From: Clostridium sp. CAG:417
GTDB lineage: Bacteria; Bacillota_I; Bacilli_A; RF39; UBA660
Length of the DNA stretch: 64,000 nt
Direction: 5' to 3'
NCBI GenBank assembly: GCA_000432835.1
Contig: FR890375.1
Location: forward strand, 124,001-188,000
The notes beneath the pieces were generated by a model. It made no database searches, was not told the origin of the DNA, and saw only the letters and a list, made by a program, of their open reading frames with translations. Position 1 is the first letter of the stretch, and every line of letters begins with the position of its first letter. The translations under genes and the position numbers were made by a program. Shown here in pieces: positions 45,445 through 54,053 of this stretch.

Positions 45445-45471
45445 TAAAAAGATACTAAATTAAAGTATCTT
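45445..45471 (-). terminator. Terminator near the right end of element B
   Basis: AAGATACT/AGTATCTT stem followed on the minus strand by TTTTT. It lies between the truncated amidase start and the RT promoter and would stop readthrough from the amidase promoter into the element. Confidence 0.7.
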
Positions 45472-45498
45472 AACTAATTGTATCACTTGCATTTATAG

Positions 45499-45576
45499 TC
45501 ATTCATATTTTTGGGCTAATCTTACTCCTCCATGACCAGCATCTACGACTACACCTATTTTCTTTCTAAAATCCAT
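45499..45576 (-). pseudogene. Amidase_3 cell-wall hydrolase, N-terminal piece
   Basis: GAGGTGAAAAC precedes ATG; the frame reads MDFRKKIGVVVDAGHGG, the first strand and first zinc-ligand motif of an Amidase_3 domain. At the core CCATG (45530-45534) it crosses into element B and ends after VRLAQKYE. Only 17 codons are original. No signal peptide is present, as expected for a protein starting directly with the domain. Joined to the pieces at 31029-31268 and 17143-18127 it gives one continuous amidase with four LysM repeats. Confidence 0.9.
45510..45534. other. Right attachment site of element B
   Basis: Core CCATG (45530-45534) with the element arm TTTGGGCTAATC to its left. Joined to the left-end arm it forms a 48-bp dyad whose centre falls at the T-G of the core, as expected for a serine-integrase attP. 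Confidence 0.75.
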
Positions 45577-45707
45577 GTTTTCACCTCTAGTATATGATAT
45601 GTAAAACATACAAATTAGGAAACAAAAAAAACTCATTCTAACTCTTTTCGTAGTGTAGATAAGTTTTCGAAAAAAATGTTTTTTGTATATTCTTGGAATA
45701 ATATACT

Positions 45708-47702
45708 CTACTGCTTATTATTTTTGATGTTGTTTATATCTCCACCTATCACAACCGTAGGCATACTATCCCAATCTATTTTTGATTCCTTCATATTTTC
45801 TTTCTTCAAAACCTTAACAATTTTATTTTCCAAATCTTCCTTTTTAAATGGTTTTGCAAGATAATCAATAAAACCTTCACTCATGTATTTTTCATTTGCT
45901 CCTGCCACTGCATCGGCTGTAAGAGCAATAACAGGGGTTTTAAAATCACTATTATTTCTTAGCTCTTTGATAGTTGCCTCTCCATCCATTTCGGGCATCA
46001 TTATATCCATTAATATCAAGTCATAACTATTTGATTTTAGTTTTTCTAAACACTCTTTACCATTGTAACATTCATCTATCTCATATGGTAAGTCGGACAA
46101 AATTCTAGTAGCAACCTTAATATTTAATTTATTATCATCTACTATTAATATTCTTTTTTTAGTACTGTTACTCTCTGTTAAAGTTTCTAAATTATTAGTG
46201 TTTTCTTCTAATTCATCTAAGTTATCAATTATTTCAACTGGTTTTCTTATATAATTATAATCTATTGTTTTATCTATTGTTTCATCAACTAGTTTTCCTA
46301 TTTTCTGTGGAATATTTACTATAAATAATGATCCTATTCCAAACTGTGATTGAACATTTATCGTTCCATTCATTAAATTAACAAGAGATTTAGTTATTGC
46401 TAAACCAAGACCTGTTCCTTCAATTGTAGTATTCATATCTTCTTCTAATCTTTGAAACTTGGTAAATAGCTTTTCTATATTCTCCTTCTTTATTCCTCGA
46501 CCGGTATCTTGAACACTAATAATTAGTTTACTAATATCTCCCTTATTAATACATTTTACATTTAAAGTTATTTTTCCTTTTTCTGTATATTTAATTGCAT
46601 TAGTAAGAAGATTATTAATTATTTCTTTTACATGTGTTTTATCACCAATTAATATATCTGGAATATCTTCGGCCATCTTTAATTCAAATTCAATCGGCTT
46701 ATCTTCTATTCTTGTAGAAGTTATTTTAGCCATTTTAGATATCTCATTTTTAAAATTATATTCTTTTTCTATGATTTCCATATGTTCACTTTCTATTTTA
46801 TTTATATCTAAAATATTGCCTACTATTTCTAATAATGTATCAGAAGCATTTTTAATATCCTTGGTATCCTCAAGGACTTCCTTTGGCACTTGATCTTCAT
46901 AACTTGAAATATCTTCTGATAAACCAACAATAGCATTTAATGGTGTTCTAATTTCATGAGACATGCTAGATAAGAAATCACTCTTAGCACGATTGGCTTT
47001 TTCTGCTTGATTTTTTGCCAAAGACATTTGAGCTAATAATTTTAAATCAGGATTTTCTATTGTAAAATACATTATCAAACAAGTAATAACCATAGATGGG
47101 TTGATTATAAAATTAGCACTTGGAATATAGAATTGAATTATAGTAATTGCAATTCCTTCTAATATTAATAAAATAATCGGAATATATTTCTTATCTTTTA
47201 AATGTTTAAAATCAATTAAGCAAAAAATTATAAGCATTGTATAAATTATACCAAATAACAAAGATGTATAATCCATTGCTAATCCTTTTGTCATCACTCC
47301 TGTATCAGCCATAAATGTATTTAGTGGCAATAATGATATGACTATAATATTGCAAACAATAAAAATCGAATATATAATCATATTTCTACTTCGTTTTTCT
47401 TCTTTATAAAATCTTGATATACTATATGTATAAAAAACAAACATAGATAATGTAGTAATTAATCCCACCAAATATAATTTATTAAATATTATTATCATCA
47501 TATTCTGATTAACTATATCAGCGTCCAATAAAAGCCCTAATGTAATACCGGTAGCAATAGTGAAAAAAGATACTATCAATAACCATCCATAGGTATTATC
47601 TTCAATATTGTGCAATCTTTTTTTACAAAAAAAGATGATCATAAGTATTATCAAAATTATAAAAGCAAAAATATTTAACATACTGTAAGCAACATTCATC
47701 AT
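45708..47702 (-). CDS. Hybrid sensor histidine kinase with receiver domain
   Basis: About 664 residues; the ATG after GGAGATGAT is used (MMNVAYSM). Seven or so membrane helices (about 5-215) form an integral sensor region. Then come HisKA with FLSSMSHEIRTPLNAIVG (phosphorylated histidine about 249), HATPase (NLLTNAIKYTEKG; DTGRGI; GTGLGLAITKSLV), and a C-terminal receiver (ILIVDDNKLN; LILMDIMMPEMDG; the lysine of AKPF). It would sense an unknown membrane signal; no output regulator is encoded next to it. Single gene; its 3' end lies 132 bp from the truncated amidase start. Confidence 0.94.
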   Translation of the reverse strand: MMNVAYSMLNIFAFIILIILMIIFFCKKRLHNIEDNTYGWLLIVSFFTIATGITLGLLLDADIVNQNMMIIIFNKLYLVGLITTLSMFVFYTYSISRFYKEEKRSRNMIIYSIFIVCNIIVISLLPLNTFMADTGVMTKGLAMDYTSLLFGIIYTMLIIFCLIDFKHLKDKKYIPIILLILEGIAITIIQFYIPSANFIINPSMVITCLIMYFTIENPDLKLLAQMSLAKNQAEKANRAKSDFLSSMSHEIRTPLNAIVGLSEDISSYEDQVPKEVLEDTKDIKNASDTLLEIVGNILDINKIESEHMEIIEKEYNFKNEISKMAKITSTRIEDKPIEFELKMAEDIPDILIGDKTHVKEIINNLLTNAIKYTEKGKITLNVKCINKGDISKLIISVQDTGRGIKKENIEKLFTKFQRLEEDMNTTIEGTGLGLAITKSLVNLMNGTINVQSQFGIGSLFIVNIPQKIGKLVDETIDKTIDYNYIRKPVEIIDNLDELEENTNNLETLTESNSTKKRILIVDDNKLNIKVATRILSDLPYEIDECYNGKECLEKLKSNSYDLILMDIMMPEMDGEATIKELRNNSDFKTPVIALTADAVAGANEKYMSEGFIDYLAKPFKKEDLENKIVKVLKKENMKESKIDWDSMPTVVIGGDINNIKNNKQ

Positions 47703-47821
47703 ATCATCTCCAATTATGTACATTATACCACAACGTTGAATGGATTATATCATTTTATTAATAAATACTGTTTTTTCGTCAATATGTAGTTACAAAATTT
47801 GATAATTAGAATAATATTAAT

Positions 47822-47857
47822 AAAAAATCTACAAAATAAATTATTTTGTAGATTTTA
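47822..47857 (-). terminator. Terminator of the adenylate-forming ligase gene
   Basis: AAATCTACAAAATAA/TTATTTTGTAGATTT forms a long stem; T-run on the minus strand. Directly downstream of the ligase stop. Confidence 0.8.
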
Positions 47858-47860
47858 TAA

Positions 47861-49807
47861 TTATTTTTTCTTTATCATTTTTTTATTTTTTGGTGGAAGT
47901 ATTTGAATATCACCTATTGAAATATTTGTTTCTTCTAAAACAACTTCTACTTCATCTCCTGTAATTCCTTCATTAATTATTGCATTATAATCTATTTTTG
48001 CCATTTTGGTTTGTGGTAACTCATCTTTAAATTTAAACATTGTTGGAATTTGTCTTGATGAAACATTAGAGTTTTTAATAAAATATTTATTTAAAATGTC
48101 ATTAACAATTTCACACTTTTCGCTATCACAAAGTTCCTCTTTTGAATTTAAAACTATTGTAGCCATGCTCATATTTCCCATTTTTTCTTTATCAAAATAT
48201 GGAGATACTACACAATATTTTATTCTTGGATCTTGTTTTAACATATTTTCCAATTCATGTGGCTTAACCTTGAAACCATCAAATCTTGTAAACGATCTAT
48301 CTTTTCTTTCTAAAAATTCCATTATTCCATCACGACTCATTTTTGCTATATCTCTTGTCAAAATAAAATCCATATCATCATACTCATAATGTGGTACAAT
48401 TACTTTTCCATCTAAAACACCAGATGTTACTGTAGGACCAGAAATTATTAACTCACCTTCAATTTCATCTTGTCCATCTTCAAATTTAATTAATTTTTTT
48501 GTTTCAGGATCAACAATTCCATAAGTCATACTTGGCATTGGAATACCCATAGTGCGTGGAATATTATAATCATCAATAGCAAATGATGCACAACCACATG
48601 TTTCTGACATTCCATGTCCCTTTGTAATTTTACTATTACAATTATGAGCTTTTAAGAATTCATTTACAGCAATTTCATCTTGGTATTCCATAGTATCTCC
48701 ACCATAGGTAACCATTTTTAAAAATTCTAAGTCTACATTTTTTATATTTTTATCTTTCATTAAATTTAAAAACCAAGTAGGAGTTCCAATTATTGTTTGA
48801 GGTTTATATTTTTTTATTAATTTTCCTAAATTAACTGGAGAAAACTCAGGTATCTGTATTAAATTATTACCATGACACAATCCTGCATGTGTAACATCAA
48901 CTACTCCATAAGCAGCAAAATAAGGTAACATGTGTAATGCCTTATCGCCTTCATTCATAACCATATTAGCGCCGAATGTTTGATGCACATATGAATTTAA
49001 ATTATCATTGGTTAAAGGAATTGCCTTTGGTTTAGGACTACTTGTTCCGGATGTATGTACTATTAAATCTAATTTATTTGGTTCATATCCCATTTTTTCA
49101 AGCTTAACGTATCTGGAATCTCGTACAAGATTTCTATAATCTATAACTTTAATAATGGAATCTTTTCTTGCTTCTTTAATTAGTTCGTCCATTTTCTTCA
49201 TATTTGCTAATTTATTTCTTAGACCTTTTAAGCCTTCAAAATTAGCTGTCTCTAACATATAATTTGCTGTTGCCTTTAAATCCATAGAATCAGATGCTGA
49301 AACTACAACTATATTTTCAATTCCTAATTCTTTTAATTCTTTTTCAATTGGCTTTATCATAGCAAGATAGCATTGATCTAAAGCAATTATATAATTTGAT
49401 TTTTCCTCAACAAATAAATCTAAAATCTTTTTTGCACTAATTTTTAAATCTACACTATCCGGTCTAGGATCTACATAATCTGCTACTGCTCCTATTTGTG
49501 TTGTTCCATACATTAAATATGCTGTTTCTGGAATATTTGGCATTAAATACATTATTCTATCATTCTTTTTTATGCCTAAAGATGTTAATGCCTTAGAAGC
49601 AAAATCAATATTCTCATATAATTCACCATATAACACTTTTTTACCAAAATAACTTAATGCAGTATAATCTTGAATATTCTTTGTTTTTTCTTTCATATAA
49701 TCATATATTCCGGCACTAGGATTTTTTCTTTTTAAAAATTCACTATCATAATATTTTAACCACATTTTATCTTTATGTGGATATCCAGTTTTTAATTCTT
49801 CCTTCAT
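47861..49807 (-). CDS. Adenylate-forming ligase (acyl-CoA synthetase-like)
   Basis: About 648 residues from MKEELKTGYPHK, with AAGGGGTGA before the ATG. ANL superfamily landmarks: the P-loop LIVHTSGTSSPKPKAIPLTN, TIIGTPTWFLN, VTYGGDTMEYQDE, KGHGMSETCG, the hinge RFDGFKVKPHELE, and LPQTKMAKIDY with the C-terminal lysine. It would activate a carboxylic acid as an adenylate and pass it to a thiol. The acid is unknown. It follows, after 245 bp, the PLP-decarboxylase/CYTH pair. Confidence 0.9.
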   Translation of the reverse strand: MKEELKTGYPHKDKMWLKYYDSEFLKRKNPSAGIYDYMKEKTKNIQDYTALSYFGKKVLYGELYENIDFASKALTSLGIKKNDRIMYLMPNIPETAYLMYGTTQIGAVADYVDPRPDSVDLKISAKKILDLFVEEKSNYIIALDQCYLAMIKPIEKELKELGIENIVVVSASDSMDLKATANYMLETANFEGLKGLRNKLANMKKMDELIKEARKDSIIKVIDYRNLVRDSRYVKLEKMGYEPNKLDLIVHTSGTSSPKPKAIPLTNDNLNSYVHQTFGANMVMNEGDKALHMLPYFAAYGVVDVTHAGLCHGNNLIQIPEFSPVNLGKLIKKYKPQTIIGTPTWFLNLMKDKNIKNVDLEFLKMVTYGGDTMEYQDEIAVNEFLKAHNCNSKITKGHGMSETCGCASFAIDDYNIPRTMGIPMPSMTYGIVDPETKKLIKFEDGQDEIEGELIISGPTVTSGVLDGKVIVPHYEYDDMDFILTRDIAKMSRDGIMEFLERKDRSFTRFDGFKVKPHELENMLKQDPRIKYCVVSPYFDKEKMGNMSMATIVLNSKEELCDSEKCEIVNDILNKYFIKNSNVSSRQIPTMFKFKDELPQTKMAKIDYNAIINEGITGDEVEVVLEETNISIGDIQILPPKNKKMIKKK

Positions 49808-49846
49808 ATAATTATCACCCCTTAAATTTAAGGCATATAATAGCAC

Positions 49847-50051
49847 AAAACGTTAATCTTGTCAAAATCTTACTTTATTATATATACATATAACTATAGT
49901 ATAAACTAAAAGCAAAAGCAAAATTTTTTCAAAATTTATAATTTTAACATTTCAAAAAGATACCAGTAATAACCAGTATCTAATATCGTTTATCAAAAAT
50001 ATATATAACAATTATGATAGCAAGTATACTACTTAATCAAAACAAATAATA
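49847..50051. other. Intergenic region upstream of the ligase gene
   Basis: AT-rich, no ORF of note. GATACCAGTAATAACCAGTATC near 49958 is a weak, imperfect dyad and may be a degraded terminator of the PLP gene. Confidence 0.4.
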
Positions 50052-50872
50052 TTAAATTTTGAAGTCATACCTAATTTTATTGATACCATTAAATTCAGTA
50101 TCCCATTGGTACGAATATGGGCTAATATTTTGAAACATTAGCTTATCACCTTTTTTTAATCTTCTTGCTTTAGTTTCTAAATAAATATCTGTTTCACAAC
50201 ATGAGCAACCATAAAAAACAGTATCTACAAGTTCATTTTTTGTTTCTTCATGATAAATGGGATAAGCCCATCTTTGATTTGCCATTTTAGAAAAATTCAA
50301 AGTAACAGTTTGGCTCATTTTATTATCTCTTACGTCTATTACTTCACAAAATAATTTTCCACAATCTTTAAAAAGAAAATCACCCGCTTCAACAATAATA
50401 TCAATATGTGTTGGTATGATGCTACGCATTTCTTGCAAATATTCAATACCATTTTTAAAGCTCAAATCTTCTAAATGACCTCCAATATCAATACATTTTA
50501 AATTTGGAAAAGAAGATATAATTTTTTTACCTCATCTAATATGTCATTACATTTTTCGCTATCTTTATGATCAGAATTATGCAAATGAATATAGGTCAAT
50601 TCTTCTTTTATAGAACTACTTAGTAGAGTATAATCTTCGCCAAATCTGCTTTTATCAAATTTTTCATTACCATTCAAATACTTTTTTATTATATTGTACT
50701 CATTTATATTTGATATATCAAAACCATATTCATACTTTGAAAAAAGTTCTAAAACCTTTTCATTATTACAACACTTTACAGGAAAAATAAATTTAACATT
50801 TGGAATTTTAGTTTTTAATTCTTTCAAATTATCTTCAAATTTTTTTAAATCAAATTCTACATAAGCACTCAT
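50052..50872 (-). pseudogene. PLP-dependent decarboxylase (Orn/DAP type), frameshifted
   Basis: Two adjoining frames make one gene. The N-terminal half (50498-50872) has FIFPVKCCNN with the PLP lysine and the (beta/alpha)8 start GFDISNINEY. The C-terminal half (50052-50465 and the frame upstream of it) has DIGGHLEDL, EAGDFLF, and the C-terminal barrel ending GCSCCETDIY. The break is a run of seven T at 50522-50528; one extra base restores ...DEVKKIISSFPNLK. Intact, it would be about 273 residues, short for the family (carboxynorspermidine-decarboxylase-like proteins are longer). Confidence 0.8.
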
Positions 50873-50876
50873 AAAA

Positions 50877-51695
50877 TTACTCCATATATTTTGTTACTTC
50901 TCTTTTTTCATCCTCACTATATGATAAATCACTATGTTCATTATCGTATATATCTATCCCAGCTTTTAAATAAACATCATCTGTATTAATTATAATTGCA
51001 TCCTCTACATTATAACCTAACATTTCTACTGCCTCATTTATTTCATCTGCTGTTGGACCTTCAATCTCCACGTATGGATTTAACATAGGCCATTTGTCAA
51101 TAACAATTTCTGTATTTTTATAATCATATGCAATTCTCATCTTTATTTGATGTCTTGCAAAAAAGTAGCCTAAATCCTCCAAAAATGCTTTACCTGTTTC
51201 AATGTCAGGAACATTAAACTCCAATTCTTCAACAGCATCTAGTTCATATTCCCCTTTACTATCAACAATTTTTTTAATTGTAATAGTTGTTTCATCACCG
51301 GTTTGTCTTAATCTTATCCATTTGCTGAAATTATCTTCCGTTTTTTCCATCAATTTTATTAATTTTTCAGATAGTAGCTTATTATAATCACAATTACTAC
51401 TATTAATATAATCTAATATATCATCACAGCCTAAAACGTCATTTATAGTTTTAATATCCTCTTTATCAAAGCATGGTTTTATTTCTTTAATCAATTTAAA
51501 AAAGCCTCTATTATCATTATTATTTATCATTTCATCAATATATTTTTTGTAAAAACCATCCACAGTTAACAAATCATACGTATAAACATCTTGTATATAT
51601 TTTCCCTTTGGTTCTATTCCTTTTTCATGTAATGTGTTTTTAATTTTCATTACATCAACATTCAACAATTTAATTTCTCTTTCACTTTGTCCCAT
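50877..51695 (-). CDS. CYTH-domain protein
   Basis: 272 residues. Opening EREIKLLNV is the ExExK signature of CYTH (CyaB/thiamine triphosphatase) tunnel enzymes; RLRQTGDETTITIKK and YVEIEGPT provide further tunnel strands. CYTH proteins hydrolyse triphosphates or make cAMP, depending on the group. An unusual insertion at about residues 45-115 (NNNDNRGFFKLIKEIKPCFD) is helical. Its stop lies 4 bp before the decarboxylase start, so the two are in one operon, followed further down by the adenylate-forming ligase. Confidence 0.85.
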   Translation of the reverse strand: MGQSEREIKLLNVDVMKIKNTLHEKGIEPKGKYIQDVYTYDLLTVDGFYKKYIDEMINNNDNRGFFKLIKEIKPCFDKEDIKTINDVLGCDDILDYINSSNCDYNKLLSEKLIKLMEKTEDNFSKWIRLRQTGDETTITIKKIVDSKGEYELDAVEELEFNVPDIETGKAFLEDLGYFFARHQIKMRIAYDYKNTEIVIDKWPMLNPYVEIEGPTADEINEAVEMLGYNVEDAIIINTDDVYLKAGIDIYDNEHSDLSYSEDEKREVTKYME

Positions 51696-51821
51696 AATTA
51701 GTTTTTCCTCTTTATATTTCGTATTATATCACATTTTTAAAATTATTTTTTATTGTTAGTTAAAGAAGTAAATGCAATTTGTATTCTGCATGTTTTCATA
51801 GAAAAAATGAAAGTATGAAAC

Positions 51822-51850
51822 AAAAAAAGACTTATTCTAAGCCTTTTGCA
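51822..51850 (-). terminator. Terminator of the small membrane protein/DUF368 operon
   Basis: Stem AAGGCTTA/TAAGTCTT with a T-run on the minus strand, right after the stop of the 84-residue membrane protein. Confidence 0.7.
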
Positions 51851-52105
51851 CTATTTTAACAAATTATATAGTCCTACTTGTACTCCTAATGATACTAAAA
51901 TAAGAATTACTATTATAACAAGTGCATATATTACAAAAAAGGATCTAGCATAGTTTCTTCTGTTAATATTATCATTACTAAATGAAAATACTATAAGGAG
52001 TATAAAACCAATAACTGGTATACTAAATAATATATTATATCCAAAGTATGCCCAAGGTGATAATGGTTTATATTTTGTTAAAATTGTTTCATTATTTAAA
52101 TCCAT
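51851..52105 (-). CDS. Small membrane protein, function unknown
   Basis: 84 residues with two membrane helices (about 22-42 and 55-78) and a middle loop NDNINRRNYARSF. The SPWAYFGYNILFSIPVIGFI segment occurs in several small Firmicute membrane proteins that I know only as uncharacterised. It follows the DUF368 gene by 8 bp and may be its partner. Confidence 0.65.
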   Translation of the reverse strand: MDLNNETILTKYKPLSPWAYFGYNILFSIPVIGFILLIVFSFSNDNINRRNYARSFFVIYALVIIVILILVSLGVQVGLYNLLK

Positions 52106-52113
52106 ATTTTTAC

Positions 52114-53010
52114 CTACTTACTTTCCATTAATTTTTTTAGTCCTTGAAGTCCAAATATAACAATTGCACCTATAATGAATGATATTATACTAAATGTATG
52201 AATACTTAAACATGGCAATGGTTTATCTAGTGTTGTTGGTCCCATGACAATTGCGTATAGTGATCCTAACATCATTCCTAATATAGCATATACGGTCTCA
52301 CTACGATGTTTGTTTAGACTTTTCTTAATTAGTCCTACAAAGAAAATTATTCCACAGATTACACCTAACCCGAAGATGATTAGAGCTGGAAGATAAGAAA
52401 AATTAAGATGGATTGTTTCTTTAATACCTGTCATAATTGGAATATAAAGACCAAATATTAATAGTAGAGTTGAACCTGATATACCAGGTAAAATCATTGC
52501 TGATATAGCAATCATGCCTGCTAGAAAAATGTACATAGCAAGTGGAATGGTAAGATGAGTAATGTTGCCAACTTTTATAAGATTAGTACTAGAATTAAGT
52601 GATGAAATGACAACTACTAAAGCTATTCCTAGTATTAAAAATAATATATTTTTATATTTTCCCTTTAAGACTTTCTTTTCTTCTGCTACAACAATTGGAA
52701 TTGCAAATATAATAAATCCTAAGAATAATGAACTCATACTGTAAATCTTTTTATCAAATAAGCTTACTAGTATTGTTGCACATAGTAAAAATCCTACTAC
52801 CCAACCTATACCTAATTTTACTAAGAAAGACAAGGCCTTCTTTTTTTGTTGTAAATTACCTTTAAATAAGTCATCTAATGAATTTATAAAATCATCATAA
52901 AATTCCAATAGAAAGGCTATTGTTCCTCCTGATACTCCTGGAACACTATCTGCCATAGCCATACAAAATCCTTGTATAAATCGCATTATGTATTCTTTTA
53001 ATTTCTTCAT
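52114..53010 (-). CDS. DUF368 membrane protein, undecaprenyl-phosphate translocase type
   Basis: 298 residues, about nine membrane helices. DUF368 landmarks are the opening FCMAMADSVPGVSGGTIAFL and the repeat AMILPGISGSTLLLI. Staphylococcal DUF368 (PopT) recycles undecaprenyl phosphate by flipping it to the inner leaflet, and this protein probably does the same for the wall-building carrier. It fits with the FemX and flippase genes nearby. Second gene downstream is a small membrane protein. Confidence 0.93.
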   Translation of the reverse strand: MKKLKEYIMRFIQGFCMAMADSVPGVSGGTIAFLLEFYDDFINSLDDLFKGNLQQKKKALSFLVKLGIGWVVGFLLCATILVSLFDKKIYSMSSLFLGFIIFAIPIVVAEEKKVLKGKYKNILFLILGIALVVVISSLNSSTNLIKVGNITHLTIPLAMYIFLAGMIAISAMILPGISGSTLLLIFGLYIPIMTGIKETIHLNFSYLPALIIFGLGVICGIIFFVGLIKKSLNKHRSETVYAILGMMLGSLYAIVMGPTTLDKPLPCLSIHTFSIISFIIGAIVIFGLQGLKKLMESK

Positions 53011-53063
53011 TTTTTCTCCTTCATTTAATTTTCTTTTCCATCTTAGTATAGCATATAATATTT

Positions 53064-53975
53064 TTAATTACTACTTTTTTCTATATCTGGATTAACATGT
53101 ATCATACAGTGTTTACATTCCTTAATTTTGGCTTCTACTTCATCATGAACATTATGTGCTATTTGGTGGGCTTTTTTTAGGCTTATATTGCTATCAACCG
53201 AAATTTCTAGATCAATATATATTTTAGAACCAAAAAGTCTTGTTTTTAAATCGTCAATTTTATGTACATCTTTTTGATTATTTATTATATTTCTAATATT
53301 TTTTTCAACTTCCTCTGATACTGAACAATCAACCATTTTATCAACAGAATCATGCCAAATATCAACAGCTGACTTCATAATCAAAAGAGCTATTGCGATA
53401 CAAGAGATAGGTTCTAATATTTTTATCCCTATAATTGATCCAAATATTCCTATAAATACTCCAATACTGGATAACTCATCTGCCCTATGATGCCAGGCAT
53501 CGGCCATTAGAGCTGATGAATTGTTTTTTTGAGCGATATTTTTGATATATTTGAATGTTAATTCCTTTGTTATGATACAAATGAGAGATATAAAAATAAG
53601 TTCAAAGCCTGGTATAGTCATGGTAATATAGTTTTTCTTAATGATAGTTATAATTCCATTATAGCCTATAAATAAACCAGTTAAAAATATTATTACGGAT
53701 AGTAATATAGACGTAATACATTCATATCTTTCGTGACCATATTGATGTTTCTTATCGGGTTTTTTACGAGATATCTTTATACCTATTATTACTAATAAGG
53801 TAGCAAAGACATCAGATAGAGAATGAACTCCATCTGATATCATAACATTGGACTTAGTTATTAGACCGCTAACAACCTTTAATACCGCTAAAAATATATT
53901 AACAGCGATACTTACTATTGTTACTTGATATATATTTTTTTTATTAGATATAGTTTTTTTCAAATTTATCACCAT
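53064..53975 (-). CDS. Cation diffusion facilitator (divalent metal exporter)
   Basis: 303 residues. Six membrane helices; the metal-site motifs are SDGVHSLSD (helix II) and DAWHHRADELSS (helix V). The cytoplasmic C-terminal domain (from about 210) has the CDF ferredoxin-like fold (ARLFGSKIYIDLEISVD-type strands, AHNVHDEVEAKI, HVNPD). It exports Zn, Mn, Fe or Co in exchange for protons; the metal is undetermined. Single gene ahead of the htrA terminator. Confidence 0.93.
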   Translation of the reverse strand: MVINLKKTISNKKNIYQVTIVSIAVNIFLAVLKVVSGLITKSNVMISDGVHSLSDVFATLLVIIGIKISRKKPDKKHQYGHERYECITSILLSVIIFLTGLFIGYNGIITIIKKNYITMTIPGFELIFISLICIITKELTFKYIKNIAQKNNSSALMADAWHHRADELSSIGVFIGIFGSIIGIKILEPISCIAIALLIMKSAVDIWHDSVDKMVDCSVSEEVEKNIRNIINNQKDVHKIDDLKTRLFGSKIYIDLEISVDSNISLKKAHQIAHNVHDEVEAKIKECKHCMIHVNPDIEKSSN

Positions 53976-53980
53976 ATAAA

Positions 53981-54012
53981 AATATCTATGAATTTAATAC
54001 TTCATAGATATT
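53981..54012 (-). terminator. Rho-independent terminator after htrA
   Basis: AATATCTATGAA/TTCATAGATATT stem with an 8-base loop and T-rich tail on the minus strand. Confidence 0.8.
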
Positions 54013-54053
54013 GTTTATTAAAATTATATGCTTTTGGAATGATTATGTGTATA

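Larger units (their letters stand above)
31265..45534. mobile_element. Integrated element B: mobilizable serine-recombinase element
   Basis: About 14.3 kb between two pieces of the amidase gene. Removing it joins VVVDAGHGG to DDPGAISG in frame. It encodes a large serine recombinase beside its left end, a MobV relaxase, a pMV158-type oriT, XRE and LysR regulators, two winged-helix proteins, an operon of unknown proteins including a GH10-like one, and a reverse transcriptase at the right end. No type IV secretion genes are visible, so it is mobilizable rather than self-transmissible. Confidence 0.9.

Noticed and set aside
51202..51387. Plus-strand 61-residue open frame
   Set aside because: Antisense shadow of the CYTH gene.
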